NCBI RefSeq assembly: GCF_902686445.1
Contig: NC_062214.1
Span: 47,501,454-47,565,453, forward strand
From: Sciurus carolinensis
Taxonomy: Eukaryota > Chordata > Mammalia > Rodentia > Sciuridae
Reading direction: 5' to 3'
Length of the DNA: 64,000 nucleotides
Each line of letters opens with the position of its first letter. The stretch's first letter is position 1. The translations under genes and the position numbers were made by a program. Under the pieces are notes generated by a model that was not told the origin of the DNA, searched no databases, and was given only the letters and a program-made list of their open reading frames with translations. Below are positions 12,825 through 23,279 of this stretch, piece by piece.

Positions 12825-13176
12825 TGCTACATTTTGGATGTTGAATGTCCCCCAAAGGCCCATGTGTGAACGGTTTGATTACCAAGGTGGTGCTATTGGG
12901 AGGTGGTGGTACCTTTAACAGGTGGAGCTTAGTGACAGACCCTTAAGCCATTGGGAGCATGATTCTAAGGGGATTGTGCCCAGCCCTCCTCCCCAAACCC
13001 CTCCTTTTTGCTCCCAGACCATTATGTAAGCAGCTTTGCTGTGCCATGTGCTCCCACCATGATGTGTTGACCTCATCCCAGGCCCAAAGCAATAGGTCCA
13101 ACTGATCTTGGATTGGACTCTCCAAAATTGTGAGTCAATATAAACCTTCTCCCTTTATTAGTTGTATATCTCAGGG

Positions 13177-13214
<38 letters not shown>

Positions 13215-13236
13215 TTAGGAAAACTGACTTATCACA
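12825..13236 (+). mobile_element. MaLR-type solo LTR, diverged, with internal GATA repeat
   Basis: The landmarks follow the MaLR LTR pattern: ttttggatgttgaatgtccc near the 5' end, caccatgatgtgttgacctc, ccaaaattgtgagtcaatat and ctgacttatcaca at the 3' end. A GATA tetranucleotide array (13175-13215) has expanded near the 3' end. I see no convincing target duplication. Confidence 0.65.
13175..13215. repeat. (GATA)n microsatellite
   Basis: Roughly ten uninterrupted GATA units inside the MaLR LTR. Confidence 0.95.
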
Positions 13237-13389
13237 GAATGCTTAGAGCAAAAACAGGTACCTGGAACTTTGAACTACCAACTACCAGCAACCCTGGTTT
13301 GGATATACTACTTCTAATAAGTACATATAGAATTTCTCATTGCCAGATATATCTAATTGCTTCACATAACTCCACCTATTTAGACCAAA

Positions 13390-13555
13390 AAGTAGCCCAT
13401 CTGGATATGGTTAGGATTAATCCCATCTTACAGAGAAGGAAAAGGAAGCCCAGAGAGGTTGAATAATTTGTCCAAAGTCAAACAGCTGGTGTACAGTGAA
13501 ACTGGTATTTAGACCAGGGCAATTTCATTGTGTTATACTGCCTCCAGAAATATTA
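13390..13555 (-). mobile_element. MIR SINE fragment
   Basis: The phrases cccatcttacagagaagg, gcccagagaggttgaa and tccaaagtcaaacagctgg match the reverse complement of the MIR core and 3' part. Old and diverged. Confidence 0.7.
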
Positions 13556-13792
13556 AGTGTTCAAAATTCACTTTTCACTTTTTTTTTTTTGCCTACTGAA
13601 TCAAAATGCCTAGTACCTCAACTTCAGACTTTTTCCCCACCTTAGAAGGACCAACCTGACCTGAATTTCCCAATCTCCTATTCTTTACCTACATGAGAAT
13701 TAATCATAACAATGATGTTGTGTTAAAGGCAGGGAGTCTTGGTATCAAACCAACTATTTTTTTTTAATTTTAGTAATTTTAAAAGCTAAGAT

Positions 13793-13867
13793 GGGGCTGG
13801 GGAGATAGCTCAGCTGGTAGAGTACTTACCTCACAAGCATAAGGACCTGAGTTCGATCCCCAGTACC

Positions 13868-13907
<40 letters not shown>
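13793..13907 (+). mobile_element. ID SINE (tRNA-derived), apparently young, with matching target duplication
   Basis: The body starts ggggctggggagatagctca, contains the pol III B box ggacctgagttcgatcccc, and ends in an uninterrupted run of about 35 A. It is flanked by the direct repeat aaaagctaagatg at 13781-13793 and 13908-13920, a 12-13 bp target duplication without mismatches. The long pure A tail and matching flanks suggest recent insertion by L1 machinery. Confidence 0.93.
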
Positions 13908-13911
<4 letters not shown>

Positions 13912-14499
13912 GCTAAGATGCCCTCATAAATCCCTGAAACCCACTCCTGACCTTGGCCCAGAGCTTGAGGCATGGTGGAACTTAAGAGACAAAGGATGGG
14001 AGAAAGAAGTTTATATTCCTTAGAACCTCGTGAACCCCAGGTCCAGCTTTGGAGGGGGCCCCCATCTCTGGAGAATTCATTCTTGCTTGAGTGATACACA
14101 TCTCAAACTTTTTCCTGGCTCCTCCTGGAACACTGAAGTCTTAGGAGGATAGTTTGAAACCAGGGTCATTCCCTACTCTCAGCTTTGGATATTCAGTGTG
14201 ATCTCTAGCAGCAATTCAGTGTTATAGTGAAAGGCACACCTCAACTTTACCATTGTTAAACCCTTTGGGGATAATGTTTTGGGGAAAAGTATCAGCCCCT
14301 TGGAAGTTAACCTGGTATTTATACAACTCCAAACTCTTTTTTTCCAATTAGAAATTAAACTCCTAAACAACCACTTAATGTCAAAATGAAGAAAATGAAA
14401 GCAAAAGTTCCTTATAATTAGAGCATCCATATGTCTTGGTTTGGCTGAATAGTCAAGGTGTTGCCTGTGTTGTCTCAGCATGATTGCTGGGATAAAATT

Positions 14500-14577
14500 G
14501 GTGTTGTGGATTGGACCCAGGGCTCTAGGCATGCAAGGGAATCACCCTACCACTGAGCCCTACCCTCAACTCTTTAG
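14500..14577 (-). mobile_element. ID SINE fragment
   Basis: The phrases ttggacccagggctctaggc and ccctaccactgagccctacc are the reverse complement of an ID element body. It is diverged and lacks a clear tail. Confidence 0.7.
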
Positions 14578-14655
14578 CACAATTGCTAGTAGAACCTACT
14601 TTCACTCCAAAAAGGATCAGTTTTGTGCATAACCCATCATCATGGGGTATGCTAG

Positions 14656-15075
14656 TGTTATGGTTTGGATGTGAGGTGTCCCCCAAAAGCTCACATGTGA
14701 GACAATGCAATAAGGTTCACAGGAGAAATGATTGGGTTGTAAGAGTCTTAACCCAATTAGTGAATTAATCCCTGGTGAAATTAATTGAAGTGGTAGGATG
14801 TAGCTGGAAGAGGTGGGCATTGGGGTGTGGCTATGGGGTATATATTTTGAATATGGAGAGTGGAGTCTCTTTTTGCTTCCTGATGATGTGAGCTGCTTCC
14901 CTCTGCCACATTCTTCTGCCATGATGTTCTGCCTCACCTTGAGCCCTGAGGAATGGAGCCGGCCTTCTATGGGCTAGGATCTCTGAAACCGTGAGCCCTC
15001 AAATAAACCCTTCCTCCTTTACAGTTGTGCTGTTCGAGTCACTTAATCACAGCTGTGAAAAAGCTCACTAAAACA
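14656..15075 (+). mobile_element. MaLR solo LTR
   Basis: It starts with tgttatggtttggatgtgag and ends with gctcactaaaaca, with the landmarks ccatgatgttctgcctcacc and gaaaccgtgagccctcaaat between. The flanks gctag and gttag form a probable 5-bp target duplication with one change. The AATAAA at 15001 is the LTR's own polyadenylation signal. Confidence 0.88.
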
Positions 15076-15454
15076 GTTAGGGAATAGGGTCAGGCTATGA
15101 CAGCAAAACTCTATTTTCACCATTTGGATGAAGTTGAGATAATATAAGTGCTTTTCCCATGTGTCTAAAAATTATTTTAAATCAAGTTAAATATGGGAAG
15201 ACTATAAGTAGAACTCTATACACAACTAACAACAAAAGCAATGATAGTAATGAAGGATGTGTTGTCAATGGCCCACCTATCCCTTCACCTTTTGCTCTCT
15301 GAAAACTGTCAAAAAGTGGGTCGTTAGAACAACCTGGGAGGGATGTGTGGGAAGGTGGACCCCACCTTTTTTCCTATCACTTATATTCTCCTTTTAAGGC
15401 TATTCAGAGTAGGATAGAAAAGAAATAACCAGGATAGTAGATATTTAGTGGGTG

Positions 15455-15650
15455 CTGACCAGGGATCAGATGCACTCCAACATGGTGAATTCTCACAGGA
15501 CCTAGATTGTAGTAACTATCACACCCACTTTTCAGGTGTGAAAACTGATGCATGAGGAGATTGAGGAAATTGCTCAAAGCTGCATTCTTGACAAAAAGTG
15601 GAGTGGGGTTAGAACCCACTCAAGGCAGCCTTCTTATGAGTGACATGTAC
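15455..15650 (-). mobile_element. MIR SINE fragment
   Basis: The phrases ttttcaggtgtgaaaactga, gaggagattgaggaaattgc and gtggggttagaacccactc match reverse-complement MIR. Confidence 0.65.
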
Positions 15651-15827
15651 TCTCTGCCTATAGAGTATGCACCAGGAATATCCCCGGGTGTGCCCTGGTC
15701 TGCCCCATACCATGGCAGTCTAGGCACCAGCTTGTAGTTCTTACCTGTGATATTGTGTTGACCCCAACGGACTCTTTGTGCATTCTTCAAAGACTCCCTG
15801 TCATCCACTGCCAAAAGTCAGGGAGCT

Positions 15828-16234
15828 TGATTCAGTCAGCTTTGTATTGCTGTGACCAAAATATCTGATAAGAACAAAAGTATATTTTGGCTCTCAGTTT
15901 GAGAGATTTAATCCAAGACTGATAAACCCCATTGCTTTGGGCTCAAGGTGAAGCAGAACATCATGGCAGAAAGGCATGGCGCAGAAAAGCTACCTGGCTC
16001 ATGGCAACCAGAAACCAGAGAGAACAAAGGAAAGGGCCCACAGGGAAGAAGACTTCCAGGGTACCTCTTCCAGCCATGCTGCACCTGCCTCCCTACAGTT
16101 ACTACCCTGTTGGTACATTCAAACGAGGGTAGACTAATTAGGTTATGGCTCTCATAATCTAATCATTGCACCTCTGAATATTACTGAGTTAACATAGGAA
16201 CTTTGGAGGGAAACTGCATATCCAAACCATATCA
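15828..16234 (-). mobile_element. MaLR solo LTR, reverse orientation
   Basis: Read on minus it is the same LTR family as 14656-15075. On the plus strand it opens with attcagtcagctttgtattg, includes ggtgaagcagaacatcatgg, and closes with tccaaaccatatca. Flanks gagct and gagcc are a probable 5-bp duplication with one change. It forms an inverted pair with 14656-15075, separated by about 750 bp. Confidence 0.85.
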
Positions 16235-16420
16235 GAGCCAGATTCCATTTCTCACCCTGATACCTAACTTATCCATACTCCCCACTTCTCCACAGCTTCA
16301 GAAGAGGGTACAACATGCACAAGGCTCCTCCAGGTCTCTGTAGCCTTAGCACCCCCATTAGGTAGCCCATGTTGCTAGGTACCTCACCCTGCTCCCTGCT
16401 GTGCAGGCTTCCTTTTATTT

Positions 16421-16690
16421 ATTTATTTATTTTTTTGCAGTAGGGATTCCCAAGGGCACTTTACCACTGAGTCACATCCCCATCTTCCTTTCTTTCTTTC
16501 TTTCTTTCTTTTTCTTTCTTTCTTTTTTTTTTTTTTTTCTCTCTCTATCTCTCTCATTCTTCTTTCAACAGGTTCTCACTAAATTGCTTGGAGCCTTGCT
16601 AAATTGCCAAGGCTTGCCTTGAACCTCCAGTTCTCCTACCTCAGCCTCCCAAGGTGCTGATATTACAGGCATGAGCCACTGTGCTCAAGT
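16421..16690 (-). mobile_element. Chimeric B1+ID SINE, with internal CTTT expansion
   Basis: On the plus strand the reversed ID half comes first (ccaagggcactttaccactg). A pyrimidine tract follows at 16484-16560, then the reversed 7SL-derived half (cctcagcctcccaaggtgct, acaggcatgagccactgtgc). This B1+ID layout is typical of squirrel-family genomes. The linker has expanded into CTTT and T runs. Confidence 0.8.
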
Positions 16691-16969
16691 CCGGCTTCCC
16701 TTTCTTGAGTCCACCTTGCTCTCACCACCTTGGTCATTCTCTTGTCACATTATCTGTGAAGTTTTCTGTGGCTCCCACATGCTCCCACCCTTCCTCTGTG
16801 ATCCCAGATACTTGTATTTATTTGCCTATTGGGATAGAGGTGACAGACACAGGGTCCCAGCAGCCCTGTTCTCATACTGAGGTACCCTGTGCAACCAATT
16901 CCCTTGCTGTCTCATGGCAGTTCTTGGCATGGGACAGATACTGTCCATCATTACTTGTTGACTGACTGA

Positions 16970-18300
16970 GTGAATAAATGAATGCTCAGCTTCCCTGATT
17001 CTAGAAATAGTGTGTTTGTAAATTCATGATATTCTACCCATCAAGTTCATTTACATAAATTGCTTACCCCATAGATTCAATATCCATGTAAGACAGTAAT
17101 ACATATTTATCTTATTGAATGCTGCTTGTTTTGTTCAATTTGTTTCCACAAGTGGGGGAGGAAGCATTAGGAAAGAAACTCTAGAATAGAAATGGGAAAG
17201 GTTCCCAGGGTTCACAGGTTAGACAGGACAACAGGAAAGTCTTCCCCAGGGAAGGGAGAGCAAAGGAGAGCAGTGGAGGAAGGTGGAACCCAGCACCTCT
17301 GCATGGGGTCCAGAGATATTATGCAGAGGGGCCAGTTAGGGGTCTACATTAGCATTAAAGGGCAAAATCTCTGTTCTCTTCCTTCTACCCTAATCTGAGG
17401 TTCCCCTTGTCCCCTTCTTCTAAACACTAGCACTACCCAGAAAGATGCAAGTGCTGTCTCCTTCCTCGTAGTAAGGGTATCTTCCCTAGGAGCCATGATG
17501 TAAGTGATACAGGAGAAAGGACAGACATACTTAAGGAGTGACCATAAAAGGGTGGAGGACTGCTAGGCCACCTTTTTTTAATGGATCCATTCATGTGGTA
17601 GAAACTGGCAATGGGATTTGACCTTAACTATTGTGTTGTACAGTACTGAGCACACCAGTGCTTCCCAATCCAAGTCTCTGTGAAGAGCAGTGGACAGTTT
17701 TTTTATCTGAAAGGCCACCTCCAGTTGGCCTAAAACATCTAACCCCATTCCCTCCACTGCTGCCCTGGCTACTCAGTGAGGAAGCTGGGGATCCCCGCCC
17801 AGGGAGTTACTTCTAAACCCATAAAAGTCTTGGTGGGGTTGTGCTGGGGCTCAAGGAGGTCACAGCCTCAAAGGAGACGTTAACACAAGCCAGGTTCCTT
17901 AGTACCAGCTCCCCCTTGAAAACAATATTCCACTTGCAAACCTCATTTTCAGCAATTCTGCACCTGTATGAATCAGCAGAGCTGGAGGAAGGGGACTTTG
18001 CCTGTCTCTGTAGAGCAGGAAGTGCCAGAGATTTCAAACTGTCTGGAGGTTGGGGGCAGAGGACGAGGTCAGTCCTCAAGCCCTTCCTGACCACCCTCCT
18101 TCTCAGGCACATTCCACAGACCTGATTTGGAGACTCTCAGCGGATGACTCAACCAGGATGCAAGGTGGGGATTCTCAGGCTCTGGTACCTGCCACCTCTG
18201 CCCAAGCGATCACTTCATACAGAAGACCTGAGGAGGTAGAGTTCGCTTTCTTTGGAAGCATCTCTGTTTCCGCAGGTGCATCTCCATTCCCTGTGCTCAC
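16970..18300. other. Intergenic DNA upstream of SSTR4, no gene seen
   Basis: Mostly unique sequence, with G+C rising toward SSTR4. Open frames at 17813-18319 on both strands show no recognisable protein family. Distal regulatory elements may be here, but I cannot point to one. Confidence 0.5.
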
Positions 18301-18859
18301 CCCACTTCAACTCCACTGAGTTCTAACTGAAAAGTCATCGGGAACCCGCGGTTGTCTGGTCAGTAGGAAAGGGGAAATTGGGACACTGCTGCCCACCTGG
18401 GACAGACCACGACGTCGGTAGGGGCCTGGGGTTCTGCCTTTTTGAAATGGTTTTAGCCATGGGGCAGTTCTTCCCGAAAATTAAAGGGGCAAGGAGAGAG
18501 GATCTCAAGTGCAGGGCAAAGAGCTCTGCACTTTTCAGCCGATCCCGGACACCTAATTAGTCAAATGGAGATCTGCCCTTGACATCCATACCATTTAACT
18601 CTCGCGAAGACCTGTCCCATAGATAAACCCATTCCATTAGAGGCGGAACCTGAGGCTTGGTGGTGAATTACAGGTCTGTACAGGGCGGAGTGGTGGTCTT
18701 GTTTTCCTTTTTCCCTGGCAAGTCCCAGAGAGTAGAGCAGATGGGGAAGGCTTGGCCTGAGATCACGATGGTGACGAAGGGAAAACCGGGGGAGGATTTA
18801 GGGAATGGGGTGGAGATCCGAGGGTCGTGGGTGGAGCTGGAAGGCCAGAGAGGGCAATC

Positions 18860-19176
18860 GAGGTGGGAAAACAAGGCGGGGCTCAGAGAGGGCTACGGGG
18901 CGGGGCATGGGGCACGCAGTAAGGATGTATGCAGAGGGGCTCCTTTCGAGAGGAGGTAGAACTGGCGGAGGCAATGGAACCAGCCGGGCTCCAGCAATAG
19001 TGGGGCGCGGTGCAGGAATGGGCGGGCGCTCAGCGCTGTGCCTGTCTCCTACCGCTTAGGCGGAGCAGGCTGAGAGCCGCGCATCTGCGCGCAAGACCCC
19101 GGGGTCCCGCCGCCCGCAGTTTCTTACGCTGCGCTCGCTCCGCCACGCTCAGCCACTGGGGTGGGCACCCCCAGGC
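18860..19176 (+). promoter_or_regulatory. SSTR4: GC-rich promoter and 5' UTR region of SSTR4
   Basis: The 300 bp before the SSTR4 start codon are rich in G+C and CpG. They contain an Sp1-type GC box (gggcggggc) at about 18898-18906 and several GGGCGG-like variants. No TATA box is evident at a sensible distance, so a dispersed CpG-island start is likely. The exact transcription start cannot be placed from sequence. The start codon context is ccaggcATGa, with G at -3. Confidence 0.6.
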
Positions 19177-20334
19177 ATGAGCGCCCCCGTGACGCTGCCC
19201 CCAGGGGGCGAAGAAGGACTCGAGACTACCTGGCCCCCGGCCGCCAACGCTAGCCGTATCCCGGCAGAGGAGGAGGAGGAGACGCGGTCCGACGGCACCG
19301 CTGGTATGGTCACCATCCAGAGCATCTATGCGCTAGTGTGCCTGGTGGGCCTGGTGGGCAACGCCTTAGTCATCTTCGTGATCCTTCGCTACGCCAAGAT
19401 GAAGACGGCCACCAACATCTACCTGCTCAACCTTGCCATCGCTGATGAGCTCTTCATGCTGAGCGTGCCCTTTGTGGCCTCCTCAGCCGCTCTGCGCCAC
19501 TGGCCCTTCGGGTCAGTGTTGTGCCGTGCGGTGCTCAGTGTGGACGGTCTCAACATGTTCACCAGTGTTTTCTGTCTGACGGTGCTCAGCGTGGACCGCT
19601 ACGTCGCGGTGGTGCACCCTTTGCGCGCCGCCACCTACCGGCGTCCCAGCGTGGCCAAGCTAATTAACTTGGGCGTTTGGTTGGCATCCTTGCTGGTCAC
19701 CCTGCCCATTGCTGTCTTCGCAGACACCAGGCCAGCTCGGGGCGGCCAGGCAGTGGCTTGCAACCTGCACTGGCCTCACCCGGCCTGGTCGGCAGTCTTC
19801 GTGGTCTACACCTTTTTGCTGGGCTTCCTGCTGCCAGTTCTGGCCATTGGCCTGTGCTATCTGCTCATTGTGGGCAAAATGCGAGCCGTGGCACTGAGGG
19901 CTGGCTGGCAGCAGCGGAGGCGCTCAGAAAAGAAGATCACTAGACTCGTGCTGATGGTAGTGGCAGTCTTTGTGCTCTGCTGGATGCCTTTCTACGTGGT
20001 ACAGCTGCTGAACCTGTTTGTCACAAGCCTTGACGCCACTGTCAACCATGTGTCCCTCATCCTCAGCTATGCCAACAGCTGCGCCAACCCCATTCTCTAT
20101 GGCTTCCTCTCTGACAACTTCCGCCGCTCCTTCCAAAGAGTTCTGTGCCTGCGCTGCTGCCTTCTGGATGCTGCTGGGGGCGCTGAGGAAGAGCCTCTGG
20201 ACTACTACGCCACTGCTCTCAAGAGTAGAGGTGCGGCAGGATGCATATGCCCCCCACTTCCTTGCCAGCAGGAGCCTGTGCAAGCAGAACCCAGTCGCAA
20301 GCCCGTTGCCCTCACTGGGACCACCACCTTCTGA
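19177..20334 (+). CDS. SSTR4: Somatostatin receptor type 4, intronless GPCR, 385 aa
   Basis: This is a class A, Gi/o-coupled receptor for somatostatin-14/28 at the plasma membrane. The open frame is uninterrupted, 385 residues against 388 for the human protein. Visible landmarks: an N-glycosylation sequon at N24; seven hydrophobic segments from about residue 47 to 309; the LAIADE motif with D90 in TM2; the probable amine-contacting D123 in TM3; disulfide cysteines C116 and C195; DRY at 140-142 after TM3; CWMPF at 268-272 in TM6; the family signature [13 protein letters not shown] at 298-310 with NPILY in TM7. Cysteines 324, 327 and 328 are candidates for palmitoylation, and the C-terminus TTTF is PDZ-ligand-like. 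Somatostatin receptor 4 is intronless in mammals, so this is the gene rather than a processed copy; it lacks a poly(A) tail and lies in syntenic position beside THBD. The last 27 codons are duplicated in inverted orientation at 21132-21234. Confidence 0.97.
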   Translation: MSAPVTLPPGGEEGLETTWPPAANASRIPAEEEEETRSDGTAGMVTIQSIYALVCLVGLVGNALVIFVILRYAKMKTATNIYLLNLAIADELFMLSVPFVASSAALRHWPFGSVLCRAVLSVDGLNMFTSVFCLTVLSVDRYVAVVHPLRAATYRRPSVAKLINLGVWLASLLVTLPIAVFADTRPARGGQAVACNLHWPHPAWSAVFVVYTFLLGFLLPVLAIGLCYLLIVGKMRAVALRAGWQQRRRSEKKITRLVLMVVAVFVLCWMPFYVVQLLNLFVTSLDATVNHVSLILSYANSCANPILYGFLSDNFRRSFQRVLCLRCCLLDAAGGAEEEPLDYYATALKSRGAAGCICPPLPCQQEPVQAEPSRKPVALTGTTTF

Positions 20335-20353
20335 AGACCCTATTCACCTACCC
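20251..20353 (+). repeat. Inverted repeat, arm 1 (SSTR4 3' coding end)
   Basis: It covers codons 359-385 of SSTR4, the stop codon and 19 bases of 3' UTR. It is the reverse complement of 21132-21234 over 103 positions without gaps. The differences fall at 20303 and 20308 only. Confidence 0.95.
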
Positions 20354-21035
20354 AGCCTGACCACCACTGTCAAGGACTGCACCACCCTTACAGCTCATCA
20401 ACTGCACCTCCTGGATGCTCACCTAAGAACAACCACCTGTTTCCACTTAGGCCCTCTCCTCCCAGCAGTGTGTGCGCTCCACAAGAGCATTGGAACTCCT
20501 CTACTGTTCCCCTCTCCCCAGGACTCTGACTTTCAGGAGAACACCACCATGGGGGTAGGACTTTTCTGGGAACCCGGTATGGTGTTGATCAATTCTGAAC
20601 CTCTGTCTATTTTTAGAGGGGTGGGAGGCAGGAGGTGGCCAGAGGGGCATAGCCAACTGTGTGTGACTTGTTGCAGTGACTGCTTGAAAGAGGAATCAGG
20701 AGGGTGGAGGCAGGCAGTGGCTCTTCCTTTTAGCAGGCTTTTTGCCTTGTGTTGGGAATCCAGCATGTGCAGAGAGAAAAGGGTGGAAGAAGAATTGCCT
20801 GTTCCTGGGCTCTTGTTGCTAAGTGAGATTTCTGTGCAACAGCCTGAGGCACTTGTTCTGTGGCCCCTCACCCCATGACCTGACACCTACTTATAATCAT
20901 AAGTGTCTCCCAGATTGGTATCCAGGGCTAGTAGCAGGTTTCCTGTGAGTGAAAAAGGTTTGTAGAGACATGATGCAGGGTTTGCTACAAGGCATAAAGC
21001 CAGGTCAGTAATAAAAAAGCAGAGGATAAAATCTC
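20335..21035 (+). other. SSTR4: Probable SSTR4 3' UTR with poly(A) signal
   Basis: An AATAAA lies at 21010-21015. A T/GT-rich stretch follows at about 21050-21083 (ttttttt, then cttcttgtgtgtggg), which is the usual downstream element, so cleavage near 21030-21040 is likely. A second weaker hexamer ATTAAA is at 21100-21105. The long open frame 20018-20878 overlapping the gene end is a shadow frame. Confidence 0.6.
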
Positions 21036-21131
21036 ATCTAGCTCCTATGATGTGTTTTTTTCCCCCCTCCTCTTCTTGTGTGTGGGAACATAAGACCTCA
21101 TTAAAGCCCCAATTTATAATGTGGTGGAATA

Positions 21132-21234
21132 GGGTAGGTGAATAGGGTCTTCAGAAGGTGGTGGTCCCAGTGAGGGTAACGTGCTTGCGACTGGGTTCTG
21201 CTTGCACAGGCTCCTGCTGGCAAGGAAGTGGGGG
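21132..21234 (-). repeat. Inverted repeat, arm 2: reversed partial copy of SSTR4
   Basis: Reading minus, this repeats the last 27 codons of SSTR4, its stop and 19 bases of 3' UTR with 101 of 103 bases identical. The loop between the arms is 778 bases. Identity stops sharply on both sides, with no A tail and no flanking direct repeat, so it is a local inverted duplication rather than a retrocopy. In plus-strand RNA the two differences become one C-U mismatch (20303/21182) and one G-U pair (20308/21177). It lies about 100 bases past the predicted SSTR4 poly(A) site. Confidence 0.95.
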
Positions 21235-21239
21235 ATAGG

Positions 21240-23140
21240 GAAAGTGGAAGGGAATAGGGAAAGAACAGGGATCCAGAGTGGAGGGAAGTCAGCCCACATT
21301 GTGAAAGAGGAGCAGCTCTGTCACTATTTGAACATATCGACATTCAAGAAAACATCAGCAGGATGTAGCTATTAACATGCAGACTGAACACAGTAAAAGA
21401 TTGTGACTTTTTCTCTGATAGGATAACCAAAGTGTGGGTTATTTTTTTGCTAAAATGAAAAGACTGCTTGCAAGGTGCTTTCCCTCTGATAAAAGCAGAG
21501 CAGCAGGGCTGAGAAAATACTTGGAACACGTAGGTTGGTATCTAGAGTGACAATATGTGATTATGTGGGCCTGATTATGTTTTGGGGGACCCCCACCTGA
21601 CTTAGCCTAGCAAAGATAGTTTTAGGTTTGTCTGGGCCTGTCCTGATGATGCCAGAAAGATATGCCAGGTGAAAGGGGGAAGGACAATCCAAGGGTGAGC
21701 CCCTCTGTATTTCAGAATAGATTTTCAGCAAGTACCCATAGTTTCCAGGGGTCTTTAAGAGAAAACACCCTGTTCCTGTCAACCTCACAGCCTTGTAGTC
21801 ATGACTGTGTGTCTTCTAGGGCAGTTAGCACATGTTCCAAGAAATGGGTACAGGGGAGCTGCTTGGAGACTAATGAGAGTCTAGTCAGGGTCAAGAGGCA
21901 GGGCAAGGCCTGTGAGGGTGCCTACTGCCACCTGGATCTGGGCTTCTCTCAAAGAGCCTGGGAGGCAATGGCACTCTTCTGAGGATTCTGCACCAGAGTC
22001 AGAGTTTTATGTGAAATGAACAGGTGGCTGGTATGCAGAAACAGATAAGAGAGCTGAGTTCTGGTCTCAAGCACAAATGTCATATGACTCAGGCAGGGAA
22101 CTCAACCCCTGGTCCTCAGAGTTCTCACCTGGAAAATCAGCAGGTCTTTCTAGTACTGGCACAGGTAACTCCTGGGGGTTTCACCTTATACTTTTTTTAA
22201 TCTACAGGACTGTAAATACCACTTCTTTCTTTTAAAATGAAAAAGGAAAAGCATTACATCAACTGTCTTTGGACATATAACTGTTGGATACTTATCCCCT
22301 CCAAAGGGTCAGCCAGCAGAATGGTCTAATAGTGTCAATCAGCATTGGCTGATGTGGAGAGCTGGGTGGACAAGGAGCATTGGTGGGTCATTAGGGTCTG
22401 CATATTCTGGTGATCTTCATCTACCTCAGATATGGATAAGTCTCTACTATATTCTAGAGCCCTTTGATCCCACAAGCATGCATGTGCACATGCATATGTG
22501 CAACACTCATGTATATGCATAGACACAAGCAGCCATCTCTAACATTGTACTCTCCAGAATCACCCTGGACATCCAGAATCAGTCAATTCCCATTTCTGTG
22601 CCTCTTGTAACCATAACTTCATGAATGTCTTTAAAACTGAACAATTCTTGTTCCCCAGTGCCCAGTGGGGATACTTGATAAATGTGCTTGGAACACACTG
22701 CAATGATCACCCAGGTTGATGGCAATGAAATGAGGGTTCCTGGCACTGGCAACGATCCCAGTGGGTGGGGGTGCTAAACCTTTGCCACAGCTTGAGTGGG
22801 TCAGCCTTCCAGTGACTCTTGGGCACGGATCAAGAGTCTTGGTAATACTCATACATGACTGTCCAGGTTACAACAGAATTAGCACATTCAATATTTAAAA
22901 CATAGCTTTTTAACTTAGATGATGATGATTGATGGAGAGGCATCTTCCAGAGATGAGAAGGAAAGTCACCAGCAACAGGGAACCTCAGTTTCAGCCTTAA
23001 ACCCATGAGCAAGGATTTAAGCTCACCAATCCTCTGTTTCCTGCTTGAAATACGCACGAAAGGAGTTTTCAAGTTTTTAACCCTTCCCAGATGTAAACCG
23101 TTTCCTTAATGCCCTAGAGAGATGGGGAGAGTGGCAGGCA
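21240..23140. other. Intergenic DNA, no gene seen; one MIR fragment
   Basis: No recognisable coding frame. A plus-strand MIR fragment lies near 22050-22165 (catatgactcaggcagggaa and cacctggaaaatcagcagg). A short alternating purine-pyrimidine stretch rich in CATGCATGTG is at about 22480-22520. Confidence 0.45.
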
Positions 23141-23143
23141 GCA

Positions 23144-23275
23144 TTCTTTTATTTTATTTTATTTATTTATTTATTTATTTATTTTTGGCGGTGCTGGGGA
23201 TGGAACCCGGGGCCTTGTGCATGCAAGGCAAGCACTCTACCTACTGAGCTATCTCCCCAGCCCTCTTTTATTCCT
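23144..23275 (-). mobile_element. ID SINE with A-rich tail and target duplication
   Basis: The plus strand shows a (TTTA)n tail at about 23150-23185. The reversed body follows (tgctggggatggaacccggg, cactctacctactgagctat, ctccccagccc). The flanks tcttttatt at about 23145 and 23266 form a short target duplication. Confidence 0.88.
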
Positions 23276-23279
23276 AACT

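Noticed and set aside
13175..13215. Possible CRISPR-like or satellite array at the GATA run
   Set aside because: A simple tetranucleotide microsatellite inside an LTR; CRISPR arrays are not expected in a mammalian nuclear genome.
19177..20334. SSTR4 as a processed pseudogene because it lacks introns
   Set aside because: The gene is naturally intronless in mammals, the frame and all receptor motifs are intact, it sits in the syntenic position next to THBD, and it has no A tail or target duplication.
20018..20878. 286-codon plus-strand open frame across the end of SSTR4
   Set aside because: It overlaps the receptor frame in another register, continues into the 3' UTR, and has no recognisable domain. 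G+C-rich coding DNA often leaves such open shadows.
21101..21343. Minus-strand frames near the inverted SSTR4 copy that resemble coding
   Set aside because: They read the reversed copy of the receptor end. There is no start or promoter context, and the copy covers only 27 codons.
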